64,000 bases of DNA from Akkermansiaceae bacterium. Its GTDB lineage: Bacteria > Verrucomicrobiota > Verrucomicrobiia > Verrucomicrobiales > Akkermansiaceae. This document shows, piece by piece, positions 43,721 through 52,596 of this stretch. The number at the start of each line of letters is the position of its first letter. The first letter of the stretch is position 1. A program made the translations under genes and the position numbers. The notes under the pieces were generated by a model. It ran no database searches and was not told the DNA's origin. It saw only the letters and a program-made list of their open reading frames with translations. Location of the stretch: NCBI GenBank assembly GCA_017798145.1, contig CP059069.1, forward strand, positions 1,473,226-1,537,225, in the 5' to 3' direction.

Positions 43721-45133
43721 TCAGATATTGATCAGGATGTAGTCCCATACCCAGAAGACCAGCGAGGTCAGGGCTATGCAGGCCACCACATCGATCACTC
43801 CCAGCCTGTTCCAGAAGGGTTTTTCGGGCGCTTCCGCATCGTCTTTCCGCGTGCTGAATGCGGGGGTTTGCGCACTCGCCACCCGCAAAGGCGGCAAGCC
43901 CCCGGAAAGGTTCGCCACGTCCGCTTCCGGGCTGGGATCCGGTGTTTCCTTGGCCAATTCCTCGCCTTTGCGCAACCTGTGGAGAGCCGCAACGGCAGCT
44001 ATCAGCAGGAAATACTCGGCATGGTATTGCCGGTTTATCATCCACCCGGAGACAGCGGTGGCAAGCAGCAGCACCCCGAGAATCCTCCTGCACCTGTCCT
44101 GATCGTCGTCCGCCGGCCGGAACCTGAGCAGGGTGTGTAGCGCACACCAGAGGCCGGCCACATAGATTAGCAGTCCGTAGCGCCCAAGGTCTGCGCCAAC
44201 CTGCACGTAGCTCGAATGCGTTGCTTTCGGGATGTCATGGATGGTGGTATTCCCTTCCTTCCAGTCGATCAGGGCTACGAATTCCTGCCAGCCGGCCCCG
44301 GTTGCCCGCGTCTTGCTGATGCCCCTTGCCATATCCCATGCCAGAAGCCGCCCCTGCACCCCCTCGTCCGAACTGAGATCTCCCATCTGCGACATCCGGG
44401 GCAGGAAATTGAGAGCCCCGACCCCCAGCGTGAGCGCCACCACCAAGGCACCGATCTGGACGTATTTCGGCCTGCCTATCACGAATACGCTGACCAAGAT
44501 GATACCTCCGACCAGGAAGGCTCCTTTGGATTCGGTCTGGTAGACGCACCAGTAGGCCAATCCCGCGCACAAGGGGAAAAGCAGCCACTTGCCGAGGGAG
44601 GTTCCACGCCAGAAGAACAGCAGGTAAGAGACCGGGATGGCCACCACGGCGGAGTGTGCGAGGGCGTTCGGGTTGTTGTGCAGCCAGGTTCCAAGGGAAA
44701 GCCGCCCCACGAACCGCTCCGTGTAACCCTTTCCTCCGGTGATATCGATCCCATACGGGATCAGGACAGCCATCAGAGCCAGGATCACCAGCGCGATCGT
44801 CCACCACCTGAGATATGAAAGCAGCCGCTGCCAGGAATTGAGGGATTGCACGGTGAGGGCATAAAAGGCGACCAAAGGCAGGAATCCTGTCAGAGATGAC
44901 ATCGAGTTCGGCGCAGTGAAAACCACATACACAAGGTATGTGAGCATGACCCAGTCATGAGGGGTTCTCAGCACCCCCGGGAGCGGCGAGGCGAGGGAGC
45001 GGTTGGCAAGCAGGACGCCGAGCCAAACCGCGATGATGGGCTTGATGAGGGTCAAGCCGATGAGTCCCGGCATCCAGTCCTGCGGACGCAGGAAGTAGAA
45101 AAGCAGGAAAAAAACGGCGAGAACAAATTCCAT
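43721..45133 (-). CDS. O-antigen ligase/polymerase-like (Wzy_C) membrane protein
   Basis: The 470-residue protein has about eleven hydrophobic segments, starting FVLAVFFLLFYFLRPQDWMPG. The large periplasmic loop contains GRLLAWDMARG and THSSYVQVGADLGRYGLLIY, the Wzy_C/WaaL signature with the functional His. It would polymerise lipid-linked repeat units or attach glycan to an acceptor. The N-terminal RPQDW segment is shared with ligases of exosortase-associated EPS loci. The C-terminal about 70 residues are polar and precede one last membrane helix, which is unusual. Confidence 0.86.
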   Translation of the reverse strand: MEFVLAVFFLLFYFLRPQDWMPGLIGLTLIKPIIAVWLGVLLANRSLASPLPGVLRTPHDWVMLTYLVYVVFTAPNSMSSLTGFLPLVAFYALTVQSLNSWQRLLSYLRWWTIALVILALMAVLIPYGIDITGGKGYTERFVGRLSLGTWLHNNPNALAHSAVVAIPVSYLLFFWRGTSLGKWLLFPLCAGLAYWCVYQTESKGAFLVGGIILVSVFVIGRPKYVQIGALVVALTLGVGALNFLPRMSQMGDLSSDEGVQGRLLAWDMARGISKTRATGAGWQEFVALIDWKEGNTTIHDIPKATHSSYVQVGADLGRYGLLIYVAGLWCALHTLLRFRPADDDQDRCRRILGVLLLATAVSGWMINRQYHAEYFLLIAAVAALHRLRKGEELAKETPDPSPEADVANLSGGLPPLRVASAQTPAFSTRKDDAEAPEKPFWNRLGVIDVVACIALTSLVFWVWDYILINI

Positions 45134-45227
45134 TAGTGCGCAGGCCGTGACGTTGGGGGTTCTGCGGGGATTTGTGAAGCAAGATATAAGCGATGGGCTG
45201 CGGCACTTGCCGGATGCCGGGTGGATG

Positions 45228-46415
45228 CTACATCCTCACACAGGCCGGAGCCTGGATGGCGGACTCGATGACCTCCGCGTATTTTTTTGCCGCTCCCGCC
45301 CAGCTCCAATCGTCGATCCCTGCGGATTGCGGCTCCGTCCCCCCGCCCTCCAGCGCCTCCTCGAGGGCCCCTGCGTAGGCATCCAGATCACCTGTCCCCA
45401 CCAGCAGCCCCCTGCCCCGGTGTGTCACCAATTCCCCGATGCCGCCCACATCGGTGCTGACAACCCTCAGGCCGCTGGCCATCGCCTCGAGGATCACGTT
45501 GGGGAAACCCTCGTTGTGGCTCGAGAGGCAGAGCAAGTCCGCCGCGTTCATCCATCGGGCCACCTCCCGGGGAACCTCGCGCCCGCGCAGATCCACGTTT
45601 GTCACGGAATGGGCTGCGGCTACCGCATCCTGCATGGTGGGGCGCAAGGGCCCGTCCCCGATGAGCACCAGCCTGGCAGGGGGCATGCCGCGAGCTGCGC
45701 GCCGCCGGTTGAGCTCGGCATGCGCCCGGATCAGGAACATGGGGTTCTTCACGGGCAGGTAGTTGCCCACGAAAAGCAGCACCGGCAGCTGCGGATCGAG
45801 ACCCAGCTCCCGGCGGGCGCCATCGCGCTCGCGCGGCCGGAAAGTTCCGGTGTCCACGCCGTTGTAGATGACCTTGAGGGAGCCCTCCGCAACGCCCGCT
45901 TCCTGCAGGCGGTGCGCCAGGTTGCCGCTGCGGCAGATGACCGCCGAGCTGCGGCTGATCGCGGAAACGATACTGCGTCGCCTCGCCGGGATACGGAGAT
46001 AGCCATGGGTGTCCGTCCCCTGGGTAACGAGGACGAGGGGCAATCGGTGCCGCCCCGCAAGCCGCGCAACCGCACAACCGTCCGGATAGAGCCAGGAGCA
46101 AAGCACCGCCTCCGGCCTGAAATCCTTCACAAGCCTCGCAAAGGCGGGTGCCATCGCCATGGCCATCAGGCGGTCGTTGCACCAGCTTCCCACCTTCGGC
46201 ACGTACGGGCAGCCCACATAGCGCGGGGAGAAGGCCAGATCCTCCCCCCTGGGAAGGGCTCCCTCCCTCCGCCAGGGCGGCATGGCCGGGCGCGGGCTGA
46301 GGACACGGATTTCCCATCCGGAGCCGAGGGAATGCAGCAGGGTGGAGTTGTCCAGCCCGCGGATGGGGTTTGCGGAATCCGGGAAAAGGTTGGATACGAA
46401 GAGCAGGCGTTTCAT
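45228..46415 (-). CDS. Glycosyltransferase family 4
   Basis: The ATG at 46415 gives 395 residues beginning KRLLFVSNLFPDSANPIRG; an ATG at 46427 is an alternative. The GT-B features are AVLCSWLYPDGCAVARLA, VTQGTDTHGYLRIP, VIYNGVDTGTFRPRE, LLFVGNYLPVKNPMFLI and EGFPNVILEAMASGLRVVS. It belongs to the WcaL/RfaB-like group of EPS transferases. It is divergent from the MBOAT gene and 94 bp upstream of the wzy-like gene on the same strand. Confidence 0.88.
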   Translation of the reverse strand: MKRLLFVSNLFPDSANPIRGLDNSTLLHSLGSGWEIRVLSPRPAMPPWRREGALPRGEDLAFSPRYVGCPYVPKVGSWCNDRLMAMAMAPAFARLVKDFRPEAVLCSWLYPDGCAVARLAGRHRLPLVLVTQGTDTHGYLRIPARRRSIVSAISRSSAVICRSGNLAHRLQEAGVAEGSLKVIYNGVDTGTFRPRERDGARRELGLDPQLPVLLFVGNYLPVKNPMFLIRAHAELNRRRAARGMPPARLVLIGDGPLRPTMQDAVAAAHSVTNVDLRGREVPREVARWMNAADLLCLSSHNEGFPNVILEAMASGLRVVSTDVGGIGELVTHRGRGLLVGTGDLDAYAGALEEALEGGGTEPQSAGIDDWSWAGAAKKYAEVIESAIQAPACVRM

Positions 46416-46599
46416 GGTGCTGTGCATTTCCTGGGAAGCCCGCCCGCCCGGCACGGCGGGAAGACGCTTCGGGAATCGAGGCCCGCGGAACGGAGATTGG
46501 TTGCCATCGTTCTGACTTTCAGGTTGCCAACGGCAGGAACTTCTCCTGCCATCGTGGCGGCCGAGGCAATGACATGTCCCGCTCCCGGACGCAATCCCA

Positions 46600-48030
46600 A
46601 TGCTTTTCAACAGTTACACATTTTGGATCTTCTTCGGCCTCGTTGCATTGCTTTACCGCTTCCTGGATCACAGGCGGCGGAACCACCTCCTCCTCCTTGC
46701 CAGCTACGTTTTCTATGGATACTGGGACTGGCGCTTCCTCGGGCTCATCGCAATCTCCACGTTGATCGACTTCGTGGCCGCACAGAGGATCGCGGATGCG
46801 GAGGGGCACGCCCGCAGGCGCAAAGCCTGGCTGATGGTCTCCATATCCGCTAACCTCGGGCTGCTAGGGATTTTCAAATACCTCGGGTTTTTCGTCACGG
46901 AATTCAACACGCTCATGGAGCGGATCGGGTTAGCCGGCCCCTTGCCGGGGATTGACCTCATACTTCCTGTCGGCATCTCCTTCTACACCTTCCAGACGCT
47001 CAGCTACACCATCGATGTCTATCGGGGCCACACGCAACCGGCCCGCGGCCTCATGGACTTCTCGCTTTATGTCACCTTTTTCCCGCAGCTTGTCGCCGGG
47101 CCGATCGAACGCTCATCGCACCTGCTGCCACAGGTCGTGAACCCCCGCAAGCCGCTCGACGGCGAGCGTTTCCGGGAAGGGCTCTACTACGTGCTCAACG
47201 GGCTGTTCCGCAAGGTGGTGATCGCGGACAACATGGCCCTGATCGCAAACCATGTGTTCTCACAGCCTCCGGGGGAGCTCAGCGGCTGGCAGGTGATGCT
47301 GGGCGTGTATGCGTTCGCATTCCAGATCTACGGTGATTTCTCAGGCTATTCCTCGATCGCCCAGGGCACGGCAAAATGGCTCGGGTTCGACCTGATGGAC
47401 AATTTCCGCAACCCGTATTTCGCGAAGTCTCCGCAGGAATTCTGGCAACGCTGGCATATCAGCCTCTCCAGCTGGCTGCGGGACTACCTGTACATCCCGC
47501 TGGGCGGCAACCGCAACGGCACCATCCTGACGTACCGGAACCTCACCCTCACCATGTTGCTCGGCGGCCTCTGGCACGGGGCGGCCTGGACTTTCGTGAT
47601 CTGGGGCGCGATTCACGGCCTCTGGCTGGCAGCCCACCGACTCGCCACAAGCGGGCGCGGGAGGGACGGCAAGGCGGTGCGCGGCGGGAAGCCATGGGCG
47701 CTCGCAAGGATGCTGGTGACCTTCCACATCGTCTGCCTGTGCTGGCTGTTCTTCCGCGCTGACTCGGCCGGCCAGGCGGTCTCGATGCTCGGCCAACTCT
47801 CGCTCGGCGGATGGCAGTGGGGTGCTTTGGAGAACGGGATCGCCTCGCTGATGGCGCTCTATCTGGCGCCCTTGCTCGCCTATGAGTTCTGGTGCGAGCG
47901 CAAGGGCGACCTGCTCGCCCTGACCCGGGCACATTGGGGCTGGCGGGCGGCGGCCTACCTCTACATCCTTTGGATGATCCTGTTCTTCGGATCCCCGGTT
48001 CAGCAGGAGTTCATCTATTTCAGGTTCTGA
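46600..48030 (+). CDS. MBOAT-family membrane O-acyltransferase (AlgI/DltB-like)
   Basis: The 476-residue integral membrane protein begins MLFNSYTFWIFFGLVALLY, the AlgI-type N-terminus. Further blocks are LPVGISFYTFQTLSYTIDVYR, FFPQLVAGPIERSSHLLPQ, FQIYGDFSGYSSIAQG, FWQRWHISLSSWLRDYLYIP and LLGGLWHGAAWTF, where His326 is the catalytic residue. It passes acyl groups, normally acetyl, across the membrane for O-acylation of a secreted polymer. The SGNH partner gene follows after 6 bp. Confidence 0.93.
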   Translation: MLFNSYTFWIFFGLVALLYRFLDHRRRNHLLLLASYVFYGYWDWRFLGLIAISTLIDFVAAQRIADAEGHARRRKAWLMVSISANLGLLGIFKYLGFFVTEFNTLMERIGLAGPLPGIDLILPVGISFYTFQTLSYTIDVYRGHTQPARGLMDFSLYVTFFPQLVAGPIERSSHLLPQVVNPRKPLDGERFREGLYYVLNGLFRKVVIADNMALIANHVFSQPPGELSGWQVMLGVYAFAFQIYGDFSGYSSIAQGTAKWLGFDLMDNFRNPYFAKSPQEFWQRWHISLSSWLRDYLYIPLGGNRNGTILTYRNLTLTMLLGGLWHGAAWTFVIWGAIHGLWLAAHRLATSGRGRDGKAVRGGKPWALARMLVTFHIVCLCWLFFRADSAGQAVSMLGQLSLGGWQWGALENGIASLMALYLAPLLAYEFWCERKGDLLALTRAHWGWRAAAYLYILWMILFFGSPVQQEFIYFRF

Positions 48031-48036
48031 GCAAAA

Positions 48037-49002
48037 ATGACTGAGGAAACAACCAACGCGAACACCGTCAGCCCGGCCAGGGATGAATGGAAGGTGCTCT
48101 TCGTGCTTGCGATATCCCTGCTGCTCATGGAGGGCTTGGTGCGCTGCTTTGCCGGATCGCTTTCCATCGATCTCCGCAACACCATCGCAACGCCTCAGAC
48201 ATCGGAGCGCATCGCCCGCGCTCCCGGCAATGTCCGGACGATACTTGTGGTTGGCAACTCGCTGGCGCGGCGCGGCGTGGACACCGCCTTGCTCGGCGGC
48301 GGGGAGCACCCGGCCGAGGTGGAGGTCTTCGCACCGGACGGCAGTTCCGTCGCGCAGTGGGACTGGGGTGTGAAACGATATTTCGCAAATGCCGGGGCGC
48401 ATCCCGATATGATCCTCGTGATGACCGGGCGAACCCATTTGCTGGACATCCCCGCCTCCCCGGAAACCCTGGGTGCCTACTTCGTCGGTGCTCAGGATCT
48501 CGGCGCGGCGCTCAGGTCCATGCCGGACGGGGAAAGCTCACTCCGCCTGCTACTGGGCGCAGGATCGCACCTCCTTGCGAACCGCGACCGGGTCCGCACC
48601 CGCATCGGCTATTCCTTCATGCCCGGCTTTGAGACCGCCTGGCCGGAGCTCACCGCAGGAAAGGAACCAGGCCAGCCGGACGGGCGGGAGCAGGCGGTCG
48701 GCACGGAATCCCTGCGACGCCTGGTATCCACCGCCCGCTCCATGGGTTCCGACCTCCGTGTCTTCAGCGTTCCCTTGCCGGAGCCCTATCGGTTGCCACA
48801 GCCGGTGCTGGGATTCCTTTCCGAGACAGGCACCCCGTATGCTGATCTTTCCGTGGTGCCGGGCATCACACCGGAGCATTTCCCGGACGGCTATCACCTT
48901 GATGAGGATGGGGCGAAAATTTTCACCCGGGCAATCCTGGACTCCCTTCGCAGGCAATCCACCGGGGAGAAACTTAGCGGAGATGCCCCACATGACAGAT
49001 AA
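48037..49002 (+). CDS. Membrane-anchored SGNH-like acyltransferase partner of the MBOAT protein
   Basis: The 321-residue protein has one N-terminal membrane anchor (VLFVLAISLLLMEGLV). The exported part starts its catalytic domain with ILVVGNSLARRGVD, whose Ser is the SGNH nucleophile. DGYHLDEDGAKIFT supplies the DxxH pair. This is the arrangement of AlgJ, DltD and PatB-type partners that load acyl groups onto polymer from the MBOAT protein. The gene starts 6 bp after the MBOAT stop and overlaps the next glycosyltransferase by 11 bp. Confidence 0.75.
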   Translation: MTEETTNANTVSPARDEWKVLFVLAISLLLMEGLVRCFAGSLSIDLRNTIATPQTSERIARAPGNVRTILVVGNSLARRGVDTALLGGGEHPAEVEVFAPDGSSVAQWDWGVKRYFANAGAHPDMILVMTGRTHLLDIPASPETLGAYFVGAQDLGAALRSMPDGESSLRLLLGAGSHLLANRDRVRTRIGYSFMPGFETAWPELTAGKEPGQPDGREQAVGTESLRRLVSTARSMGSDLRVFSVPLPEPYRLPQPVLGFLSETGTPYADLSVVPGITPEHFPDGYHLDEDGAKIFTRAILDSLRRQSTGEKLSGDAPHDR

Positions 49003-50235
49003 GCCCGCCCACAGCCACATTTTCCTGACCACGGAAATCTTCCACCCCGACCAGATGGGGGGGGGCTGCTGCAGTTCGCCCGCTACGCACCCGGATTGCG
49101 CAGGCACGGGATCACCGTGCATGTCTGCACCGCGCTCCGGCCGCATCACCTTTGCGATAGCGAGGAATGGAACTCGATCCATATCCTGAGGTTTCCGGAT
49201 TGCGTGGATGAAAGCCATCACCGCGAGCGCGAGCTGATCCTTGCCAAGGCACTGGGCCTGATCCGGGGAATGGATCCGGGCAAGGGCTGCATCCAGCCCA
49301 ACGGCGAGACCTGGCGAACCACGTTCGCGTTGGCCAGGGCGCGGATGATGGGGATCCCCTCCACGTTCTATTTCAGCATGTTCCCCCCGGAGTCCGATCT
49401 CAGGGGATGGGCCAAGCTCAGGGCGAGGCTGCGCATCTCCCTCTGCCTGCTTCCATTCCGGCGGCTGGTCTTCTGCAGCCGCGCCCTCAGCCGCGCCTAC
49501 GGCTCGCTCGGCTGCATCCGTGCCGGGCGCATGGCGCTGGTGCCGAACGGGGTCGATCTCGAAAGGTTCAGGCCGCCCGGCAACACCGGCGAGAAAGAGG
49601 CGGAACGCCGCCAACTCGGCCTTCCCGAGAAGGGCTTGATGATCCTGTACGTTGGCGGCTTCATGCCGCGCAAAGGCTGCGACCTGCTGCTGGAGGCATG
49701 GGCACGGGCGGAGAGCCTCCACCCGGATGCCTTCCTCGTTTGCGTCGGCAGCCAGGGCATGCGGCAGACCTTCCGCGATCCTGAGCTGCAACGGGAGATG
49801 GGGGATTTCCAGTCCTCGATGGCCGGCCTGGCTGAGAGGCTGGAATCACGGGGGCGGCTGAACATGGCGGGCGAGGTGAACAATGTTGACGCATACTACC
49901 GGGCGGCCGACGTGTTCGTGTTCCCCTCCCGCCGGGAAGGGCTGCCCAATGCCGTGCTGGAAGCCATGGCCTCAGGGCTGCCATGCCTGCTCGCACCCTT
50001 CCATGGGTTCCCTGAGAGCGGGGAGGAATTCGGAGCGGCCGGGAACGAGTTCCTGCGGGTTCCGCATGACGCGGATTCGTGGGTGGCCGCCATTTCCGAA
50101 ATTTTGGGCGATGCGGGGCGGAGGGCGGAGCTGGGTCAGAACGCGCGCCGCCTGATGGAACGCACCCAGGGCTGGGACGCCACGGTTGCAGGCTTGGCGA
50201 ACACATATCTCGGGCTGATGGGAGGGGACAAATGA
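48992..50235 (+). CDS. Glycosyltransferase family 4, frame broken at a G9 tract
   Basis: Translation from ATG 48992 gives MTDKPAHSHIFLTTEIF, then PDQMGGG at a run of nine G (49057-49065), after which the frame is wrong. Adding one G continues LLQFARYAPGLRRHGITVHV, which is the true second strand of a GT4 N-terminal domain. The remaining frame (open from 49096) has VPNGVDLERFRPP, MILYVGGFMPRKGCDLLLEA and EGLPNAVLEAMASGLP, a complete donor domain. The intact protein would have about 414 residues. It overlaps the SGNH gene upstream by 11 bp and the next transferase by ATGA, so translational coupling is likely. It may be phase-variable, mutated or misassembled. Confidence 0.82.
49057..49065 (+). 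repeat. Homopolymeric G9 tract inside glycosyltransferase gene
   Basis: Nine consecutive G follow CAGAT and include the G of an ATG codon. With nine G the gene is out of frame; with ten, or seven, it is in frame. Tracts of this kind undergo slipped-strand changes in surface-glycan genes of other bacteria and are also common sites of sequencing error. Confidence 0.9.
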
Positions 50236-51563
50236 CACGGGACACGTTTTTGCCCGGAAAGCTGAAACGAGCAGCCGGGGATCTGCTACGGTATTCCCCG
50301 CTTTCCAGGCGGGCGTTCTCGGCGATCAAGGGATTTGGGGCTGCGTTCGCCCGCGATGGGAGCATGAGGCTTGTCAGGTGGCTTGACAGCTATCGCTTCG
50401 CCACCGGCGGCGGCGCGTGGGAAGGCCTCACCCGGAATCGCCTTTCACAGTGGCACGGGACGGCAAGCGCCGGGATCTGGAGGGACTCACGGATCGGCTG
50501 GGACCGATTCAAGGGCTGGCAGCAATCTGGCCCGCTCAGCCGCACCGTGGTGCTCAAGGCCCCGGCGCAGGCCGAAAGAGGGGTGCTGCTTGTCACCTTC
50601 GAATACAATTGGTTCAAGCTCCTCAGGGATGCGGATGTAGCCCGGCGCATCGAGTCGGAATACGACATCATCTTTTCCACCAGCTCTTCCCCAGGGGATT
50701 ACGCCATGCTCGGACTGGCGCTCTCCACCCTGGCCGGCCCGGTGTATGTCATGGCTTGCAATTATGGCGAGATAGCCAAGCTCGAGGGATTCCATCCCCG
50801 CGTGCGCTGCCTGCCCATGCTGCCCTGCGACTGGCTGGACCCATCCGCGTACCGGCCGAAACCATGGGAAGACCGAAGCATCGACATCCTGATGGTGGCC
50901 GGTTGGGGGCCGGTCAAACGCCACTGGCATTTCTTTGATGCCCTGCGGTCGCTGCCACCGGGTCTCAGCGTGGTTTTGGTCGGCCAGCCGGATGGCGCAT
51001 ATGACCGCAATTCGATTCTCCGGCTGGCGCGCGAGTTCCGTGTTCCTCAGAAACTCGTGGTTCACGAGAGCCTTGGCATCGATCAGGTCCGCGAGCTGCA
51101 GTGCGACAGCCGGATCTCCGCCGTGTTCAGCAGGCGCGAAGGATGCTGCGTTGCTGTCGCCGAATCCCTGATGGCTGACTCTCCCGTCGCCCTGGTCACA
51201 GGAACCCACATGGGGCCGGCGGAATACATCAACGGCCAAACCGGCTGCTTCCTACCGCTCCGCGGGACGGGGCCGGCGCTGGCGGAATTCCTCAGGCGGG
51301 CGGAATCCTGCCGCGCGCGGGAATGGGCCGTGCAACACATCGCGAACACGGTTTCCGCAGACAGGCTCGGGATCTTTTTCGCCGCGGAGCGGGTTGAGCG
51401 CGGGGAGCCATGGTCCGGCGGGCTGGCTGTGCCGAAATGGAGCCCCCACCCCATGATCCCCGAGGGTGCCGCACACGACAGCCTGGCGGGCGCATTCGAG
51501 GGCCTGCACCGCAGTTTTCCCGGGCTCTTCCCCAGGGATCTCATCCATACGAGCAGGCTGTGA
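50232..51563 (+). CDS. Glycosyltransferase (GT4-like, divergent N-terminus)
   Basis: The ATG at 50232 overlaps the preceding stop (ATGA) and gives 443 residues; open codons upstream lie over the previous gene. The N-terminal domain is divergent, but the C-terminal half has IDILMVAGWGPVKRHWHFF, LSVVLVGQPDGAYDRNSIL, VHESLGIDQVREL and FSRREGCCVAVAESLMADSPVA, the last with the E-x7-E donor pattern. It is the final gene of the MBOAT-SGNH-GT-GT unit and convergent with the epimerase gene. Acceptor and sugar are unknown. Confidence 0.75.
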   Translation: MTRDTFLPGKLKRAAGDLLRYSPLSRRAFSAIKGFGAAFARDGSMRLVRWLDSYRFATGGGAWEGLTRNRLSQWHGTASAGIWRDSRIGWDRFKGWQQSGPLSRTVVLKAPAQAERGVLLVTFEYNWFKLLRDADVARRIESEYDIIFSTSSSPGDYAMLGLALSTLAGPVYVMACNYGEIAKLEGFHPRVRCLPMLPCDWLDPSAYRPKPWEDRSIDILMVAGWGPVKRHWHFFDALRSLPPGLSVVLVGQPDGAYDRNSILRLAREFRVPQKLVVHESLGIDQVRELQCDSRISAVFSRREGCCVAVAESLMADSPVALVTGTHMGPAEYINGQTGCFLPLRGTGPALAEFLRRAESCRAREWAVQHIANTVSADRLGIFFAAERVERGEPWSGGLAVPKWSPHPMIPEGAAHDSLAGAFEGLHRSFPGLFPRDLIHTSRL

Positions 51564-51582
51564 GCGCGCCGCGGCCGCGCGT

Positions 51583-52575
51583 TCAGAGATCCCGGAGATT
51601 TTCGTAATACCACCTTGCGGCGGCAGCGATGCCCTGGGAAAAATCGAACCGTGGGGCGTAGCCAAGCAAGGCGGTCGCCTTGGCTATCGATGCCTGGGAG
51701 TGCGGGATATCGCCTACGCGTGAGGGCCCGTGGACCGGCTTGACCGCCCTGACCTGCGGATCGAACTCGCCCAGATGTTCCTGCAGCGCCGCGACCAGAT
51801 CGTTCAGGTTGGTGCGCCCCCCGCAGGCGGCGTTGTAAACCGTGTTGACCGCCGCCGGATCCGAGGCCAAGGCCGCCAGCTGGTTGATCTGCACGACATT
51901 GTCCACATACGTGAAATCGCGCGAGAACAGCCCGTCGCCATTGATGACGGGGCTTTCATGCCGCAGCAGGGAGATGGCAAACTTGGGGATCACGGCAGCA
52001 TACGCGCCGAAAGGGTCCTGCCGGGCGCCGAAGACATTGAAGTAGCGCAGGCCCACCGTTTCCATCCCGTAGAGCTCGGAAAAATTCCCGGCATACAGCT
52101 CATCCACATACTTGGTGATGGCATAGGGCGAGAGCGGCCTGCCGATGTTATCCTCGACCTTGGGCAGCGCCGTGCTGTCGCCGTAGGTGGAGCTGCTGGC
52201 CGCATAGACGAAGCGTTTCACCTTCGCATCGCGGCTGGCCAAAAGCATGTTGAGGAAGCCCATGACATTGACCTCGGTGGAGAGGATGGGATCCTCGATC
52301 GAGCGGGGCACCGATCCCACCGCCGCCTGATGCAGCACGTAGTCCGCTCCATCGCACGCCTTGCGGCAGGCCGCCAGGTCGCGGATATCCCCCTCGATGA
52401 GGGTGAAATTCGCATCGGATGCATGATGGGCGATGTTTTCCCTCTTCCCGGTGAAAAAATTGTCCAGGCATACGACTTCGTTGCCCTGGCCGAGGAGCGC
52501 ATCGGTCAGGTTCGAGCCGATGAAGCCCGCCCCGCCGGTGACGAGGACGCGTGAGTTGGTGATCGTTCGGTTCAT
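51583..52575 (-). CDS. UDP-N-acetylglucosamine 4-epimerase-like SDR (WbpP/TviC type)
   Basis: The 330-residue extended SDR has VLVTGGAGFIGSNLTDALL, the AASSSTYGDS catalytic Ser/Thr strand and SPYAITKYVDELY with the YxxxK pair. FNVFGARQDPFGAYAAVIP, NGDGLFSRDFTYVDNVV and the overall spacing match WbpP/TviC. The reaction would interconvert UDP-GlcNAc and UDP-GalNAc, or the corresponding uronates. The dehydrogenase gene 21 bp upstream on the same strand completes the pair that in Vi and Pseudomonas O-antigen loci makes UDP-GalNAcA. Confidence 0.87.
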   Translation of the reverse strand: MNRTITNSRVLVTGGAGFIGSNLTDALLGQGNEVVCLDNFFTGKRENIAHHASDANFTLIEGDIRDLAACRKACDGADYVLHQAAVGSVPRSIEDPILSTEVNVMGFLNMLLASRDAKVKRFVYAASSSTYGDSTALPKVEDNIGRPLSPYAITKYVDELYAGNFSELYGMETVGLRYFNVFGARQDPFGAYAAVIPKFAISLLRHESPVINGDGLFSRDFTYVDNVVQINQLAALASDPAAVNTVYNAACGGRTNLNDLVAALQEHLGEFDPQVRAVKPVHGPSRVGDIPHSQASIAKATALLGYAPRFDFSQGIAAAARWYYENLRDL

Positions 52576-52596
52576 GAATTTCGGGAAATCTTTCTT

